Shown: one piece after another, positions 8,895 to 18,605 of the stretch
Layout of the letters: each line of letters begins with the position of its first letter
Numbering within the stretch: position 1 is the first letter of the stretch
Origin: an uncultured Caulobacteraceae bacterium
GTDB lineage: Bacteria; Pseudomonadota; Alphaproteobacteria; Caulobacterales; Caulobacteraceae
Reading direction: 5' to 3'
DNA: 64,000 nt
Assembly: GCA_937138625.1 (NCBI GenBank)
Contig: CAKZPF010000002.1
Location: 1 to 64,000, forward strand
The notes under the pieces: model-generated
The model's database searches: none
What the model was told of the DNA's origin: nothing
The model's input: only the letters and a program-made list of their open reading frames with translations
Translations under genes and position numbers: made by a program

Positions 8895-10025
8895 ATGAGC
8901 CGCGGACTGAAATGGGGCATCGGCATTGCCGTCTTTATCGTCTTGGGACTAGTGGGCATCCAAGGGAGCGGGCTGAATATCGGTGGCATGAACACCGCAC
9001 CGCAAATCCAAGCCAAACTTCAAGAAGCCGCCGACAACGCCTTGAAGGCCAGCGGGCATGAATGGGCCCAAGTGAAAATTGATGGTCAACGCGCCACCAT
9101 AGAGGGCAAAGCCCCTACCGAGGAGGCCCGTTCCGAGGCCGAGCAGTTGGTCTTGGGGGCATATGGTATCGGCGGCACCTGGAATGGCGGGGTCACGCGC
9201 GTTCTGAATCTGGCCATCGTCGAGACCGAAGGCCCTTATCTGTGGCGCGTCAGCATCGAGGATAACGCCGCTGTCCTGAGTGGTATGGTGCCGTCTGAAG
9301 TGGCGCGCAATGAATTGGTGCGCGCGGCCAAGCGCTATTTCCCCGAGGGTGTTGCCGATCAACAAGAGATCAACGCCGAAGGGGCTCCCAGTGGCAACTG
9401 GCTGGGGGCGGCGCAAATTGCGCTGGATGGCCTGAGTGTGCTGGATAGCGGTGAGGCGCATTTGAACGAAATGGTTTTGAATGTCTCTGGCCGGGCCCTG
9501 AACGTGGCCGAGGCTGAGCGGCATTTGGCATCGGCGATCGCGGGACTGACGGATCCTTTCGTGGGCTTTTATAAAGTCCGCCCGGTTGAAGACATCACCA
9601 ATGGCCTGACGGCTTTGGATGCTGACGGGCCAATCACCGAGGCCGAGGTCGAGTGCCAAGACCGTTTGAACCAAGCGGTGGCTGGCCGCAGCGTGGTGTT
9701 TCATGCGGGCACAGCCGATTTGGCGGTGGCCAGTTTCGAGCTGTTGAACGAAGTGGCAGCGGTGATGATTTCGTGCCCCGTGCAGCGTCTTGAGGTGGCG
9801 GGCCACATGGATGGATTGGCCGATGAGGCTGAAAATGAAAAAATTTCTCAGGATCGAGCCGATGCGGTGGTTGCTTATCTGTTGGAGAAAGGCGTAAACT
9901 CTGACAAGGTGACGGCCACGGGTTACGGATCTCTGTATCCCATAGCCGAGAGTGAAACCCCGGCTGGGCGTGCGTTGAATAGGCGTATAGAGTTTCGGGT
10001 CAAGCATAGTGTTCAGGACGAATAG
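8895..10025 (+). CDS. BON-like/OmpA-family peptidoglycan-associated envelope protein
   Basis: The start ATG at 8895 follows GGGGAGG; an upstream in-frame ATG at 8748 would add a signal-less extension that hides the membrane anchor. Residues 5-22 form a hydrophobic signal-anchor. The middle has BON-like alpha/beta repeats. The C-terminal 110 residues form an OmpA-like domain, with VVFHAGTADL near its start, VAGHMDG in the centre and LNRRIEF near the end, as in proteins that bind diaminopimelate of peptidoglycan. It is followed 12 bp later by the Lys/Ala-rich gene and probably forms an operon. Likely role: envelope integrity at the inner membrane-periplasm side. Confidence 0.85.
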   Translation: MSRGLKWGIGIAVFIVLGLVGIQGSGLNIGGMNTAPQIQAKLQEAADNALKASGHEWAQVKIDGQRATIEGKAPTEEARSEAEQLVLGAYGIGGTWNGGVTRVLNLAIVETEGPYLWRVSIEDNAAVLSGMVPSEVARNELVRAAKRYFPEGVADQQEINAEGAPSGNWLGAAQIALDGLSVLDSGEAHLNEMVLNVSGRALNVAEAERHLASAIAGLTDPFVGFYKVRPVEDITNGLTALDADGPITEAEVECQDRLNQAVAGRSVVFHAGTADLAVASFELLNEVAAVMISCPVQRLEVAGHMDGLADEAENEKISQDRADAVVAYLLEKGVNSDKVTATGYGSLYPIAESETPAGRALNRRIEFRVKHSVQDE

Positions 10026-10037
10026 GGGAGCGGTATC

Positions 10038-11234
10038 GTGAGTTTTCTCATCTATCAAATGTGGTTGTTGCTGTTGTTGGCGGCATTTTTGGGAATCGTC
10101 CTGGGCTGGTGGTTGCGCGGACCGGACACAGAATCCAAAGCCAAGGTCAAATCCTTGGAAGGCAGTTTGTCGAAACTGCGCAGCGAACATGCGGCGGTGA
10201 ACGCCGAATTGACTCGCCTGCGGGCAGCGCCCAAGGCCGCCCCCGTGGCCGCCAAGGCCGAGCCTGTGGAAGATCGGTCGAAGGAAATTGATGGTCTTAA
10301 GGCGCGTATTGCCGAACTCGAGGGACATTTGGCGGCAGCGCGCGCCATGGCCCACCCCACGCCCGCGGCTACACCTCAGGTCACACCGCGTCCGGTGACG
10401 CCCAGTGCGGCACCGGCCAAGAGTGCGGCACCGGCCAAGAGTGCGGCACCGGCCAAGAGTACAGCCCCAGCAAAGCGTGCGGCACCTGTTGCTGCGGCGA
10501 AGAAACCAAGCCTAAAGAAGCCGAGCTTGCGTAAAACCACGGCCACAGCCGCAACGGCGGCCAGTGCCAGCAAACCAAGCAAGGCCAAAACGACAAAGAC
10601 GGCCAAGGCCACTCCGGCCGCTTCGAAGACTGAGGCCCCAAAAGCTGCAAGCGAGGCGAAGCCCGCCGAGACCACGACCACAACCGCGGCCAGCAAGCCC
10701 GCCAAGCCGTCTGTCCCGGTCGCCGGCAGCCGCTTGCGCAAGACGACAACAACTAAGGCGGCAACAACCAAAACCACGACCACAAAGCCTGCGGCAAAAA
10801 AGACCACAGCGAAAAAGGCAGCCGCCAAAAAACCGGCAGCAAAAGCGGCGGCCACCAAAACGGCATCGACCAAGACGCCATCTGCTAAGGCGGCAGGGGC
10901 CAAAACCGGAACCAAAACCACCGCCAGCAAAGCCCCGGCAAAGAAAACAGCTGCGGCCAAGCGCACGGTGACCCCCAAGCAACCCAAGGGCCTGAAAGCC
11001 CCCAAGGGCGGCAAAGCCGATGATCTGAAGGAGATTACCGGTGTGGGCCCCAAGCTTGAGAAGCAATTGAACGATCTGGGCATTTTCCACTTTGCTCAGG
11101 TCCGCGATTTGAAAAAGGGCGAAGTGGCCTGGGTCGAAGACCACATTGGCTACCCCGATCGCATGGAGCGTGACGAGTGGCAAAAACAAGCCAAAGCCCT
11201 CGCGAGCGCCAAAGCCAAAGGCGGCAAGGCCTAG
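10038..11234 (+). CDS. Membrane-anchored Lys/Ala-rich protein with C-terminal helix-hairpin-helix domain
   Basis: The GTG start at 10038 follows AGGGGAG. Residues 7-26 form a transmembrane helix, followed by a coiled-coil-like stretch (about 35-100), then about 220 residues of Lys/Ala/Thr/Pro repeats resembling histone H1 tails, and finally a helix-hairpin-helix-type domain of about 65 residues containing ITGVGPKLEKQL. Such C-terminal domains occur in alphaproteobacterial proteins of unknown role and resemble DNA-binding HhH motifs. A 3.5-copy 18-bp tandem repeat encodes part of the tail. A membrane-tethered nucleic-acid-binding protein is the plain reading of the sequence; its function is not known. 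A strong terminator follows at 11328. Confidence 0.8.
   Translation: MSFLIYQMWLLLLLAAFLGIVLGWWLRGPDTESKAKVKSLEGSLSKLRSEHAAVNAELTRLRAAPKAAPVAAKAEPVEDRSKEIDGLKARIAELEGHLAAARAMAHPTPAATPQVTPRPVTPSAAPAKSAAPAKSAAPAKSTAPAKRAAPVAAAKKPSLKKPSLRKTTATAATAASASKPSKAKTTKTAKATPAASKTEAPKAASEAKPAETTTTTAASKPAKPSVPVAGSRLRKTTTTKAATTKTTTTKPAAKKTTAKKAAAKKPAAKAAATKTASTKTPSAKAAGAKTGTKTTASKAPAKKTAAAKRTVTPKQPKGLKAPKGGKADDLKEITGVGPKLEKQLNDLGIFHFAQVRDLKKGEVAWVEDHIGYPDRMERDEWQKQAKALASAKAKGGKA
10404..10475 (+). repeat. 18-bp tandem repeat within the Lys/Ala-rich gene
   Basis: Three perfect copies of an 18-bp unit (encoding Ser-Ala-Ala-Pro-Ala-Lys) span 10404-10457, and a fourth degenerate copy follows to 10475. In-frame unit gain or loss would only change tail length. 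Confidence 0.9.
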
Positions 11235-11327
11235 GCAGCCTAGGTCACCGGGGCAATCCGGCCGATAACAAATCGAGGATGGATCGGTCCTGACAGAAAC
11301 GATACATGTCCTCATATACATAGTCCG

Positions 11328-11359
11328 CCCCGTGGGTTCGCCCACGGGGTTTCTTTTTT
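11328..11359 (+). terminator. Rho-independent terminator after the HhH gene
   Basis: A perfect 9-bp GC-rich stem (11328-11336 with 11341-11349) is closed by a TTCG loop and followed by TTTCTTTTTT. It lies 93 bp after the stop codon at 11234. Confidence 0.9.
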
Positions 11360-11380
11360 GGGTGCGGGTGTGTGATTCCC

Positions 11381-11823
11381 TTCATGCCGCGATCACGTCG
11401 CGGGATGAAGGGGGGCTAGAGTTCCTTCTCCCATCGGGAGAAGGTTAGGATGAGGGGGGAGGAATTTTCAGGATGGGGCGCTTTGTTCCATTGGTCTGGT
11501 AACCCCTCACCCCTCGCTTACGCTCGTTTCCCTCTCCCTAAGGGAGAGGGGTAATATGATGGATCCCGCGAACGCGGGTGCGGGGATGAGGGGGCTAGAG
11601 TTCCTTCTCCCCTGGGGAGAAGGCTAGGATGAGGGGATGGGGATTTTTCAGGATGTGGCGCTTTGTTCTGTACGCCAGGTAACCCCTCACCCCTCGCTAC
11701 GCCCTCTTTATGAATTTAACGGGCCTTTGCTCCGCAAAACCCTACGCCCCCTCCCCAAGGGAGAGGGGTAAATATGATGGATCCCGCGATCAAGTCGCGG
11801 GATGAACGGGGAAGAGTATCAAA
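11381..11823. repeat. Intergenic repeat cluster, two tandem mosaic units
   Basis: Two similar units of about 170-180 bp run from about 11381 and from about 11565. Each contains, in order, a palindrome based on ATCCCGCG/CGCGGGAT or a variant, GAGTTCCTTCTCCC with its inverted partner GGGAGAAGG, AACCCCTCACCCCTCGC, and a CCCTCTCCC/GGGAGAGGG hairpin. A further palindrome occurs near 11776-11798. Related palindromes occur at 3701-3807. No coding potential is evident. Confidence 0.7.
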
Positions 11824-12378
11824 TCAAGTTTGGGGTGAGGAGTTTAAAACTTGATTCTGTATTGTTGATATAATAAGGCCGTTATTTTCGGCAATCAGAT
11901 CGCGAATATTAAGGGATGTTACTGTTGGGTTGTGGTCTTCATTCTTATCGTATGTGTGGATCATTATACTATAAGGTGTTGAGAGGTGTCTAACTATGAA
12001 GCTGCTCTTGTTATCACTTTTAGGTGCGTGAATAATCCTATGCCTCCAATCGCATATCTCTTTTGCTTTGTGGACTGTCTCGTAAAGGTCAAATTTTTGA
12101 CCAGACGCAATGGAAATAATATTTCTTACAGCCGTCTGCTGTATGTAAATGCAGTCAAGTGCTCCGTATGCGTATAAATATATAGACCCAATCGAGCTTT
12201 CGCCTGCACACAAAGACAGATAACACATATGGGCTTCAGCGCAGTCTTCAATGACATCCATATGGCTACAAAATTCTAACCAGCGTGCGTTATCACCCAA
12301 TGAATTATTGTGAGTGTTGTCATTAATGTAATCTCGGAACTCTTGCATAAAGTTCCTAACATCTTCACACGTACTCAC
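11824..12378 (-). CDS. Hypothetical protein with HEPN-like motif
   Basis: The 184-residue product starts with GTG at 12378, overlapping the TGA of mutB by 4 bp, so translation is probably coupled. It is helical and AT-richer than mutA/mutB. Around residue 110 the sequence [11 protein letters not shown] gives an Arg-x4-His spacing like the catalytic motif of HEPN ribonucleases. I see no partner nucleotidyltransferase beside it. The family is not recognised and the HEPN link is motif-level inference. Base composition and the flanking repeats suggest acquisition. Its stop lies at the edge of the repeat cluster. Confidence 0.6.
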   Translation of the reverse strand: MSTCEDVRNFMQEFRDYINDNTHNNSLGDNARWLEFCSHMDVIEDCAEAHMCYLSLCAGESSIGSIYLYAYGALDCIYIQQTAVRNIISIASGQKFDLYETVHKAKEICDWRHRIIHAPKSDNKSSFIVRHLSTPYSIMIHTYDKNEDHNPTVTSLNIRDLIAENNGLIISTIQNQVLNSSPQT

Positions 12379-14576
12379 CCCACGCTCTCCTCACTCGCCC
12401 CCACCATTTTCCTACGGTTATGCCCGATTTGGGCGTCGTGGGCGTCCAGGACTTCGATGGCGGCGGCCGGGGATTTGGTGCCCGGCGTGAAGACGGCGGC
12501 GACGCCCAGGTCTTTCAGCGGTTCGATGTCTTCGGGCGGGATGACGCCGCCGAAAATCACCGTGATGTCGCTGCGGTTGCGTTTGCCCAAGGCCTTGATC
12601 AGCTCGGGCGCCAGCGTCAGGTGCCCGGCGGCCAGGGATGAGGCCCCGACGATGTCCACAGCCTCGGCGATGGCCATATCGGCGACCTCGGCCGGGGTGG
12701 CGAACATGGGGCCGACCACCACCTCAAATCCCATATCCGCGAATGAACTGGCCACCACCTTTTGGCCGCGGTCGTGGCCGTCTTGGCCGATTTTGGCGAT
12801 CAGGATGCGGGGTTTGCGGCCCTTGTCGGTGGCGAATTTTTGTGTGCGCTCGCGGGCGGTGTTCAGGGCCGGATTGTCGCCCGCGGTGTCGGCATAAACG
12901 CCGGATATCACCTCGATTTTCGCCTGATGGCGGCCAAAGGCCTGTTCCATGGCCAGGCTGATTTCCCCCAGCGTGGCCTTGGCGCGAGCGGCCTGAACCG
13001 ACAGATCCAACAGATTGCCAGTGCCGGTTTCGGCGGCGTGGGTCAGGGCCGCGAGGGCCGTTTCCACCGCATCCCCATCCCGTTCGGCGCGCAGGCGTTT
13101 GAGCTTTTCGATTTGGGCGGTGCGCACGGCGGTGTTGTCCACCTTCAACAGTGGCACGCCGTCATCCTCGGCCGGTTCATAGGCATTGACGCCGACGATG
13201 GTTTGGTCGCCGGTGTCGATTCGGGCCTGGGTGCGGGCGGCGGCTTCTTCGATGCGACGTTTGGGCAGGCCGGCGGCGATGGCTTGGGTCATGCCGCCCA
13301 GGTCATCGATCTCGGCCATGTGTTCGCGGGCCTTGGTGATCAGGGCGTCGGTCAGGGCCTCGAGGTAATAACTGCCGCCCAAGGGATCAACCGTATGGCA
13401 AAGGTCGGTTTCAAGCTGTAAAAACAACTGCGTATTGCGGGCGATGCGCGCCGAGAAATCCGTGGGCAGCGCCAGGGCCTCGTCAAGGGCGTTGGTGTGC
13501 AGCGACTGGGTGCCGCCCATGGTGGCGGCCATGGCCTCGAGGCCGGTGCGCACCACATTGTTATAAACGTCTTGGGCCGCCAGCGACCAGCCCGAGGTCT
13601 GGCAGTGGGTGCGCAGGCAGGTGCTGCGGCTGTTTTTCGGCTTGAACTTGGCCATTTCCTCGGCCCAAATCAGGCGGGCGGCGCGCATTTTGGCGACCTC
13701 CATAAAGGTGTTCATGCCAATGGCCCAGAAAAACGACAAGCGCGGGGCAAAGGCATCGACATCCAGCCCGGCGGCAATGCCCGTGCGCACATACTCCAGG
13801 CCATCGGCGAGGGTATAGGCGAGCTCGAGGTCCGCCGTCGCGCCCGCTTCCTGCATATGATAGCCGGAAATCGAGATCGAATTGAACTTCGGCATCTTCT
13901 CTGAAGTATAAGAGAAAATGTCCGAAATGATGCGCATCGAGGGCTCGGGCGGGTAAATATAGGTGTTGCGCACCATGAATTCTTTCAGGATGTCGTTCTG
14001 AATGGTGCCCGCAAGCTGTTCGGTGGGCACGCCTTGTTCCTCGGCGGCGACAATATAAAGCGCCATCACCGGCAGCACCGCGCCGTTCATGGTCATGGAG
14101 ACCGAAATGTCCCCCAGCGGGATTTGATCAAACAGGGTGCGCATGTCGTAAATGCTGTCAATGGCCACGCCCGCCATGCCCACGTCGCCCGCCACACGCG
14201 GGTGATCGCTGTCATAGCCCCGGTGGGTGGCGAGATCGAAGGCCACACTCAGGCCTGTTTGCCCGGCGGCTAGGTTGCGGCGGTAAAAGGCGTTGCTGTC
14301 TTCCGCGGTGGAAAAGCCCGCATACTGGCGCACGGTCCAGGGGCGCTGGGTGTACATGGTGGGATAGGGCCCCCGCAGGAAGGGCGCGGCCCCGGGCACG
14401 GTGTGCAGGTGGGGCAAGCTTTGGGCCTGATAATGGCTTTGGACGGTGATGCCTTCGGGCGTGAAAAAGGCCGGTTTTGGCGCATTTTGGCCCGTTTTGG
14501 CGCCATTTAGGGCCGTTTTTAGGTCGATTTCGGCGAAATTGGGAATGTTCTGGGTTTTGGTCATGGTGGGGCTCAT
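12375..14576 (-). CDS. mutB: Methylmalonyl-CoA mutase large (alpha) subunit
   Basis: The enzyme interconverts methylmalonyl-CoA and succinyl-CoA using adenosylcobalamin, linking propionate catabolism to the TCA cycle. The 733 residues comprise a TIM-barrel substrate domain (residues about 30-560, with [18 protein letters not shown] early and [19 protein letters not shown] mid-barrel) and a C-terminal B12-binding domain with the cobalt-ligand motif [10 protein letters not shown] near residue 605. The start ATG overlaps the mutA stop (ATGA), so the two subunits are translationally coupled. The heterodimeric layout with a separate small subunit is the MutA/MutB type. Confidence 0.95.
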   Translation of the reverse strand: MSPTMTKTQNIPNFAEIDLKTALNGAKTGQNAPKPAFFTPEGITVQSHYQAQSLPHLHTVPGAAPFLRGPYPTMYTQRPWTVRQYAGFSTAEDSNAFYRRNLAAGQTGLSVAFDLATHRGYDSDHPRVAGDVGMAGVAIDSIYDMRTLFDQIPLGDISVSMTMNGAVLPVMALYIVAAEEQGVPTEQLAGTIQNDILKEFMVRNTYIYPPEPSMRIISDIFSYTSEKMPKFNSISISGYHMQEAGATADLELAYTLADGLEYVRTGIAAGLDVDAFAPRLSFFWAIGMNTFMEVAKMRAARLIWAEEMAKFKPKNSRSTCLRTHCQTSGWSLAAQDVYNNVVRTGLEAMAATMGGTQSLHTNALDEALALPTDFSARIARNTQLFLQLETDLCHTVDPLGGSYYLEALTDALITKAREHMAEIDDLGGMTQAIAAGLPKRRIEEAAARTQARIDTGDQTIVGVNAYEPAEDDGVPLLKVDNTAVRTAQIEKLKRLRAERDGDAVETALAALTHAAETGTGNLLDLSVQAARAKATLGEISLAMEQAFGRHQAKIEVISGVYADTAGDNPALNTARERTQKFATDKGRKPRILIAKIGQDGHDRGQKVVASSFADMGFEVVVGPMFATPAEVADMAIAEAVDIVGASSLAAGHLTLAPELIKALGKRNRSDITVIFGGVIPPEDIEPLKDLGVAAVFTPGTKSPAAAIEVLDAHDAQIGHNRRKMVGASEESVG

Positions 14577-16042
14577 TGGGGGTTGGCAGCCAGATCGACG
14601 GTGATGGCGTCAAGCGCCGTGCAGCGGCTGTCTGGTCCGGGCAGTTTGGCGGAAAGCGCATGGGCAGGGGCGCTGAAGGCCACATCTTGCATCTTGGCGC
14701 TGGGGTCGGCGCTGTTTTTATAGACCGTCACACCGATAATTTTGCGCTGTTTGTCTTGAATGGCCTGGGTCCATTTTGTTTTCTTATCAAATATTTCCTG
14801 GGAAAACCTTATAGATTGAATGAAGGTGATCAGCCCGCCTTGGCGTTCGATGTCTTGAAAGGTTTGCCAGGCGGCCTCGGCCAGCTCTTGGGTCATAGCC
14901 TCAAGGGCATAAGCCCCACCGGCAGGATCGGCCACGCGGCCCAGGTGGGCTTCTTCCATGGCGATCAGCTGGGTGTTGCGGGCAAGGCGCCGCGCCAGGG
15001 CGTGCGGGTGCTGGGTGGGTGACTGTTGCGGCGCGGTATAGGGCGCGGTGATCACGCTGTCGGCTCCGCCCACGCCAGCGGCAAAGGTGGCGGCCGTTAG
15101 GCGCAAAATATTGGTCTCGAGGTCTTGGGCCGAGAGCATGCGATCGCTGCTGACGGTCACGATAGGGGCGGGCAGATCAACACCATAGCCCCCGCATAAC
15201 CCAGCCCAAAGTGTGCGCAGAGCCCGCAGTTTGGCCATGCCCAGCATGAAATGGCTATCGACCTTGACTGAGAGGGGCAGACTGTTGAGTGCATCCTCGG
15301 GGCTCAGGCCCGCACGGATCAGATGTTGCGTGTAAAGATGGGCGGTGGCCAGGATGGTGGCCAGCTCTTGAACCTCCGAGCCTCCGGCCTCGTGCACGCG
15401 GTGGGCATGAGCGCACAGCAGGCGGGCGGGGGCATGGGCTGTATGGGCGTTGGCGGTCAGATTGGCCAATTTCAGAATGTGCCCCTCCAGCGGGCCGGGG
15501 CTCGTGCCCGTGGCCAGCCAATGGTCCACAGGCGAAAAAAGGCTGCTGATTTGCTGGGCCTGATCGCCGGCAGCTTCGCGGGCCCAGGCCAGCATTTGGG
15601 GGGTGTGCCATCCGGCCTCGAGGCTAAGGGGGGCCAGCGACAGATCCAGATTATTCAGGACTGTGGCCATATCCTGGGCCGATTGCACGGCGATGCCGTT
15701 TTGCCCCGCTGGGCAAATTTGCAAGTGCACCGAGGCCGCGCCCCCCATCAACCCCTCCAGCAGCAGGGCGTTGGCGGTTTTGGGATCGGGGTGGGAAATG
15801 GCGACGCGCAGGTCCCAGGGGCGTTTGGCATCCCGCGGGCTAAGATCTCCCCGTGCGCTGGGGTGTGCCATATCCGTGTTCACATACAGGGGATAAACCG
15901 GCAAGCCATCAGCGGTCTGGCGCGTCAGACTTTCCAGCGCTTGCCCCTTCAGGGCTTTTTCCGCCAGGGGGCGCCATTGCGCCATTTGGGCGTCGGGTGA
16001 TGGGGATGCGGGCGTACCTGTGTCTGTGCCTGTGTCTGACAT
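14573..16042 (-). CDS. mutA: Methylmalonyl-CoA mutase small (beta) subunit
   Basis: This 489-residue paralogue of MutB lacks a functional B12-binding domain, as expected for the non-catalytic partner of the heterodimer. Family landmarks include a barrel segment with [21 protein letters not shown] near residue 375. I place the start at ATG 16042 because GGAGGT lies 6 nt upstream; the open frame extends back to 16138 but has no comparable ribosome site. It heads the minus-strand operon mutA-mutB-HEPN-like gene and is divergent from the DUF2793 gene at 16180. Confidence 0.9.
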   Translation of the reverse strand: MSDTGTDTGTPASPSPDAQMAQWRPLAEKALKGQALESLTRQTADGLPVYPLYVNTDMAHPSARGDLSPRDAKRPWDLRVAISHPDPKTANALLLEGLMGGAASVHLQICPAGQNGIAVQSAQDMATVLNNLDLSLAPLSLEAGWHTPQMLAWAREAAGDQAQQISSLFSPVDHWLATGTSPGPLEGHILKLANLTANAHTAHAPARLLCAHAHRVHEAGGSEVQELATILATAHLYTQHLIRAGLSPEDALNSLPLSVKVDSHFMLGMAKLRALRTLWAGLCGGYGVDLPAPIVTVSSDRMLSAQDLETNILRLTAATFAAGVGGADSVITAPYTAPQQSPTQHPHALARRLARNTQLIAMEEAHLGRVADPAGGAYALEAMTQELAEAAWQTFQDIERQGGLITFIQSIRFSQEIFDKKTKWTQAIQDKQRKIIGVTVYKNSADPSAKMQDVAFSAPAHALSAKLPGPDSRCTALDAITVDLAANPQ

Positions 16043-16179
16043 GGGCAGACCTCCGTCTAGAACCGTTGGGGCCGCTGTGGCCATTGAGGGTAGGGGATAA
16101 GGCTTTCTGCGCCCGGGATCAATCCTATAGGCCCCCATGGCGTGCCAGGCTGGGGGCTGAAATGTGAACGGGGGACCCG

Positions 16180-17274
16180 ATGTCAGACAGCACCACCAAT
16201 TTGCAATTGCCCTATGTCATGCCCAACCAGGCGCAAAAGCACGTCACCGTCAATGAAGGGCTGTTGAAGCTGGATGCCATGGTGCAGACGGCGGTGGAAA
16301 GCGACAGCACCAGCGCCCAGCCCACCAGTCCCAATGATGGTGATCTCTATATTTTTCCGCCAGGAAAAACGGGGGACGATTGGGGGGGCATGAGCAATCA
16401 CGCCATCGCCCATTATCGCGATGGGGCCTGGGTGCAGATCACACCGCGGGACGGCTGGCGGGCCTTTGTGTGCGATGCGGGCGTACTGAAGATTTATGAG
16501 CCCAACACAGGCTGGGGCCATCATGCTGACGATCGGGTGGCCAAAGCTGGGGACACCATGACGGGCAATCTGGGTGTGGGCACGGCGCCCCAGGGCCGTT
16601 TGCACACCAGCGGCGGCGAGGTGTATTTCGATCAAGCGGGTGAGATGTTCACCTACTACCGGCGCACAGGGGCGGGTGGCAGCAACCAATATGTGGCCAA
16701 TCAGCAATTTTGTGCTCTGAACTCCGACAGCGCCTACAAGACCTATTTCAAAACCGTTTGCCAGCAGTTGGTGCACACGGCGGGCAGTGAGGCGGGCTTT
16801 GTGGCCTTCGAGAGTTTGACGGGCGGCGGTGTCACCTCGTTTTTGCAATACCAAGGCATTGAGGACCGCGTCAGTCTGCACACCGGCGGCACCGAGCGGC
16901 TGCGCGTGGACGCGGCGGGCAATCTGGGCGTGGGCACCACAGCCCCGGGGGCCAGGCTGCATGTCAATGGCTCCGCCCGGGTGGATGATAGCCTGGAGAT
17001 CGTGCGCAGCGCTGGCGGGGCCTATTTGGATTTCAAAGACGATGCGGCTGATGATTTTGATGCGCGGGTGCAATTGCTGAGCGATGGTTTGTCACTGTTT
17101 TCTGGTGGCAATGGTTCCACAGCCGAGCGGGTGCATGTGCGCGCCACGGGGTCGGTGCGCTTTGTGCCTTTGGCCAGTGCGCCCGCCGGGGTCTCGGCGG
17201 GGGATGTCTATTTCGACAGCACGCTGGGTAAGTTGCGCTGTTATGATGGCAGCGCCTGGCAGAACCTGTTTTAG
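16180..17274 (+). CDS. DUF2793 domain protein, phage/GTA tail-associated
   Basis: The N-terminal 110 residues (opening with LQLPYVMPNQAQKHVTVNEG) match the DUF2793 family, found at the distal end of gene transfer agent and prophage tail clusters in alphaproteobacteria. The rest of the 364 residues contains Gly-rich beta repeats: NLGVGTAPQGRLHTSG and NLGVGTTAPGARLHVNG are two copies of a tail-fibre-like repeat about 100 residues apart. It is followed by an M15 peptidase and a 3TM holin, making a host-recognition/lysis cassette. No capsid, terminase or portal genes are present here. Confidence 0.85.
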   Translation: MSDSTTNLQLPYVMPNQAQKHVTVNEGLLKLDAMVQTAVESDSTSAQPTSPNDGDLYIFPPGKTGDDWGGMSNHAIAHYRDGAWVQITPRDGWRAFVCDAGVLKIYEPNTGWGHHADDRVAKAGDTMTGNLGVGTAPQGRLHTSGGEVYFDQAGEMFTYYRRTGAGGSNQYVANQQFCALNSDSAYKTYFKTVCQQLVHTAGSEAGFVAFESLTGGGVTSFLQYQGIEDRVSLHTGGTERLRVDAAGNLGVGTTAPGARLHVNGSARVDDSLEIVRSAGGAYLDFKDDAADDFDARVQLLSDGLSLFSGGNGSTAERVHVRATGSVRFVPLASAPAGVSAGDVYFDSTLGKLRCYDGSAWQNLF

Positions 17275-17284
17275 GGGGCGGGTG

Positions 17285-17713
17285 GTGTTGATCTCGGCCT
17301 TTGATGTGGTGTGGGACGGGGCCCGTTGGCCGAACTTCACGGCCCATGAGCTGGCCTGTCGGTGTGGGCGCTATTGCCAGGCGGAGTATTGGCACGACCC
17401 CGGGTTTCTGGATGCCTTGCAAGCGCTGCGCAGCCGGTGGGGGCGGCCGCTGGTGGTGAATTCTGGCCATCGCTGCGATCTTCACAATGCGGCGGTGGGC
17501 GGGGCGCCCTTGTCGGCCCATAAAAAGATGGCGGTGGACCTGTCGACGCGGGGCTTGAACACGGCTGAGCGCGGGCAGCTGTTGGGCCTGGCGCGGGCTG
17601 AGGGGTTTACGGGCTTTGGTTTTTACAGCACTTGGCTGCACCTCGATCGGGGGCGGCCGCGGTATTGGTTTTCTGGCAAAGGGGGACGAGCACGATGGCA
17701 ATCCTTGATCTGA
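17285..17713 (+). CDS. M15 family peptidoglycan peptidase (endolysin-like)
   Basis: The GTG start at 17285 follows AGGGGG by 6 nt; a TTG at 17288 is also possible and the frame extends upstream inside the previous gene without a site. The 142-residue product has the D-Ala-D-Ala carboxypeptidase-like zinc motifs: VNSGHRC, then SAHKKMAVDL (His and Asp ligands), and TWLHLDRG (the last His). Such short M15 proteins act as cell-wall hydrolases for phage or GTA release. It overlaps the start of the holin gene by 19 bp. Confidence 0.85.
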   Translation: MLISAFDVVWDGARWPNFTAHELACRCGRYCQAEYWHDPGFLDALQALRSRWGRPLVVNSGHRCDLHNAAVGGAPLSAHKKMAVDLSTRGLNTAERGQLLGLARAEGFTGFGFYSTWLHLDRGRPRYWFSGKGGRARWQSLI

Positions 17714-18170
17714 TGGGGGCGGCGGCCGGTGGCGGGCTGTTCGGTGTGTTGGGCACGGTCGCGGGCCGGGTGGCGCAGTATTTCGAAACCAAACAAAGCC
17801 AAGCCCATGAGAAGGCCCGTTGGGCCCACGAGGTGAAATTGCTGGCCATGCAACAAGACCGGCAGCTGGCAGAGCAGGAACATGCCCTTGAGGTTCTCGA
17901 GACCGAGGGCCGGTGGCAGGGATTGACAGCCTCGTTGGAGGCCGATGCACGCGTGGGAAAAAGTTATCTTTGGGTGAATGCGGTCCGGGCGCTGACACGC
18001 CCATTTTGACCGGCGTGCTGTGGCTGTTGGCGGCGGGTGTTTGGCTGACCACACAGGACGCGGGCCTGCGCGTTCAGATCACCCAGACGATCACCTTTGC
18101 GGCCACGGCCGCGACCCTGTGGTGGTTCGGTGATCGGGCGCTAGTGCATTCTAAAGACAAGACAAAATAA
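17695..18170 (+). pseudogene. GTA-type 3TM holin, frameshifted
   Basis: From ATG 17695 the reading frame gives a hydrophobic N-terminus, a charged helical middle and then VNAVRALTRP, and stops at 18009. The next frame continues directly with ILTGVLWLLAAG and a second membrane segment to 18170. Joining them at the CCC run (18000-18002) by adding one base gives a continuous protein of about 158 residues matching the layout of the holin-of-3TMs family for gene-transfer release, whose members carry an RP-[IVL]-LTY-like junction at this point. So one base appears to be missing. It may be a true pseudogene, a slippage site or a sequencing error in a C run. Confidence 0.75.
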
Positions 18171-18266
18171 ATTGAAGAGATTCTCTTAACGAGATCTTAA
18201 TTCGTTGACTTTTGCGGCAGAACTTGTTAGGGTTTGGGGCGCGAAATACAATGAAAGGGGATCGCT

Positions 18267-18530
18267 ATGCCACATGATGCGGCAATGAATTCTCATGGCA
18301 TGAATGATCACGGTGTCCATCATCTGTTGAATGGGCGGTTGCCTGCGATTGCAGTGCCGGAAGATGACGGTAGCTTTGACGAGCAGGTTCACATTGGTCA
18401 GGCTTTGTCTCAGGCTGAACGGGCTGTGAGTCATCAGCCGAAATTGGAAGAGATGCGCTTTGGCAGTATGCAATTCAAAGGCAGCATTGGTTTAAATGCG
18501 GATGGTACCATCAGAGTGGTGTCATCTTAG
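18267..18530 (+). CDS. Hypothetical 87-residue His/Asn-rich protein
   Basis: ATG 18267 follows AAAGGGG. The N-terminal 25 residues are rich in His, Asn and Met; the remainder is mixed charged with a C-terminal beta-like stretch. There is no signal peptide or known domain. A terminator at 18576 ends it, so it is probably monocistronic. Its polar, uncharged N-terminus could serve as a T3SS export signal, but that is speculation. Confidence 0.6.
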   Translation: MPHDAAMNSHGMNDHGVHHLLNGRLPAIAVPEDDGSFDEQVHIGQALSQAERAVSHQPKLEEMRFGSMQFKGSIGLNADGTIRVVSS

Positions 18531-18575
18531 GTAGTTATATCAATCTACTAAACCAAAAACTTCATCCTATACATA

Positions 18576-18598
18576 AAGTCGGCTTCGCCGGCTTTTTT
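18576..18598 (+). terminator. Rho-independent terminator
   Basis: An 8-bp stem (18576-18583 with 18587-18594, one G-T wobble) with a 3-nt loop runs into a T tract, 46 bp after the stop at 18530. Confidence 0.8.
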
Positions 18599-18605
18599 GT
18601 TTGCA

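Noticed and set aside
11381-11823. CRISPR array
   Set aside because: Units are only two, long and mosaic with internal palindromes; there are no uniform short repeats with unique spacers.
17913-18170. Independent small membrane protein gene
   Set aside because: Its hydrophobic part is the direct continuation of the upstream holin frame across a CCC run; a single frameshifted gene explains both.
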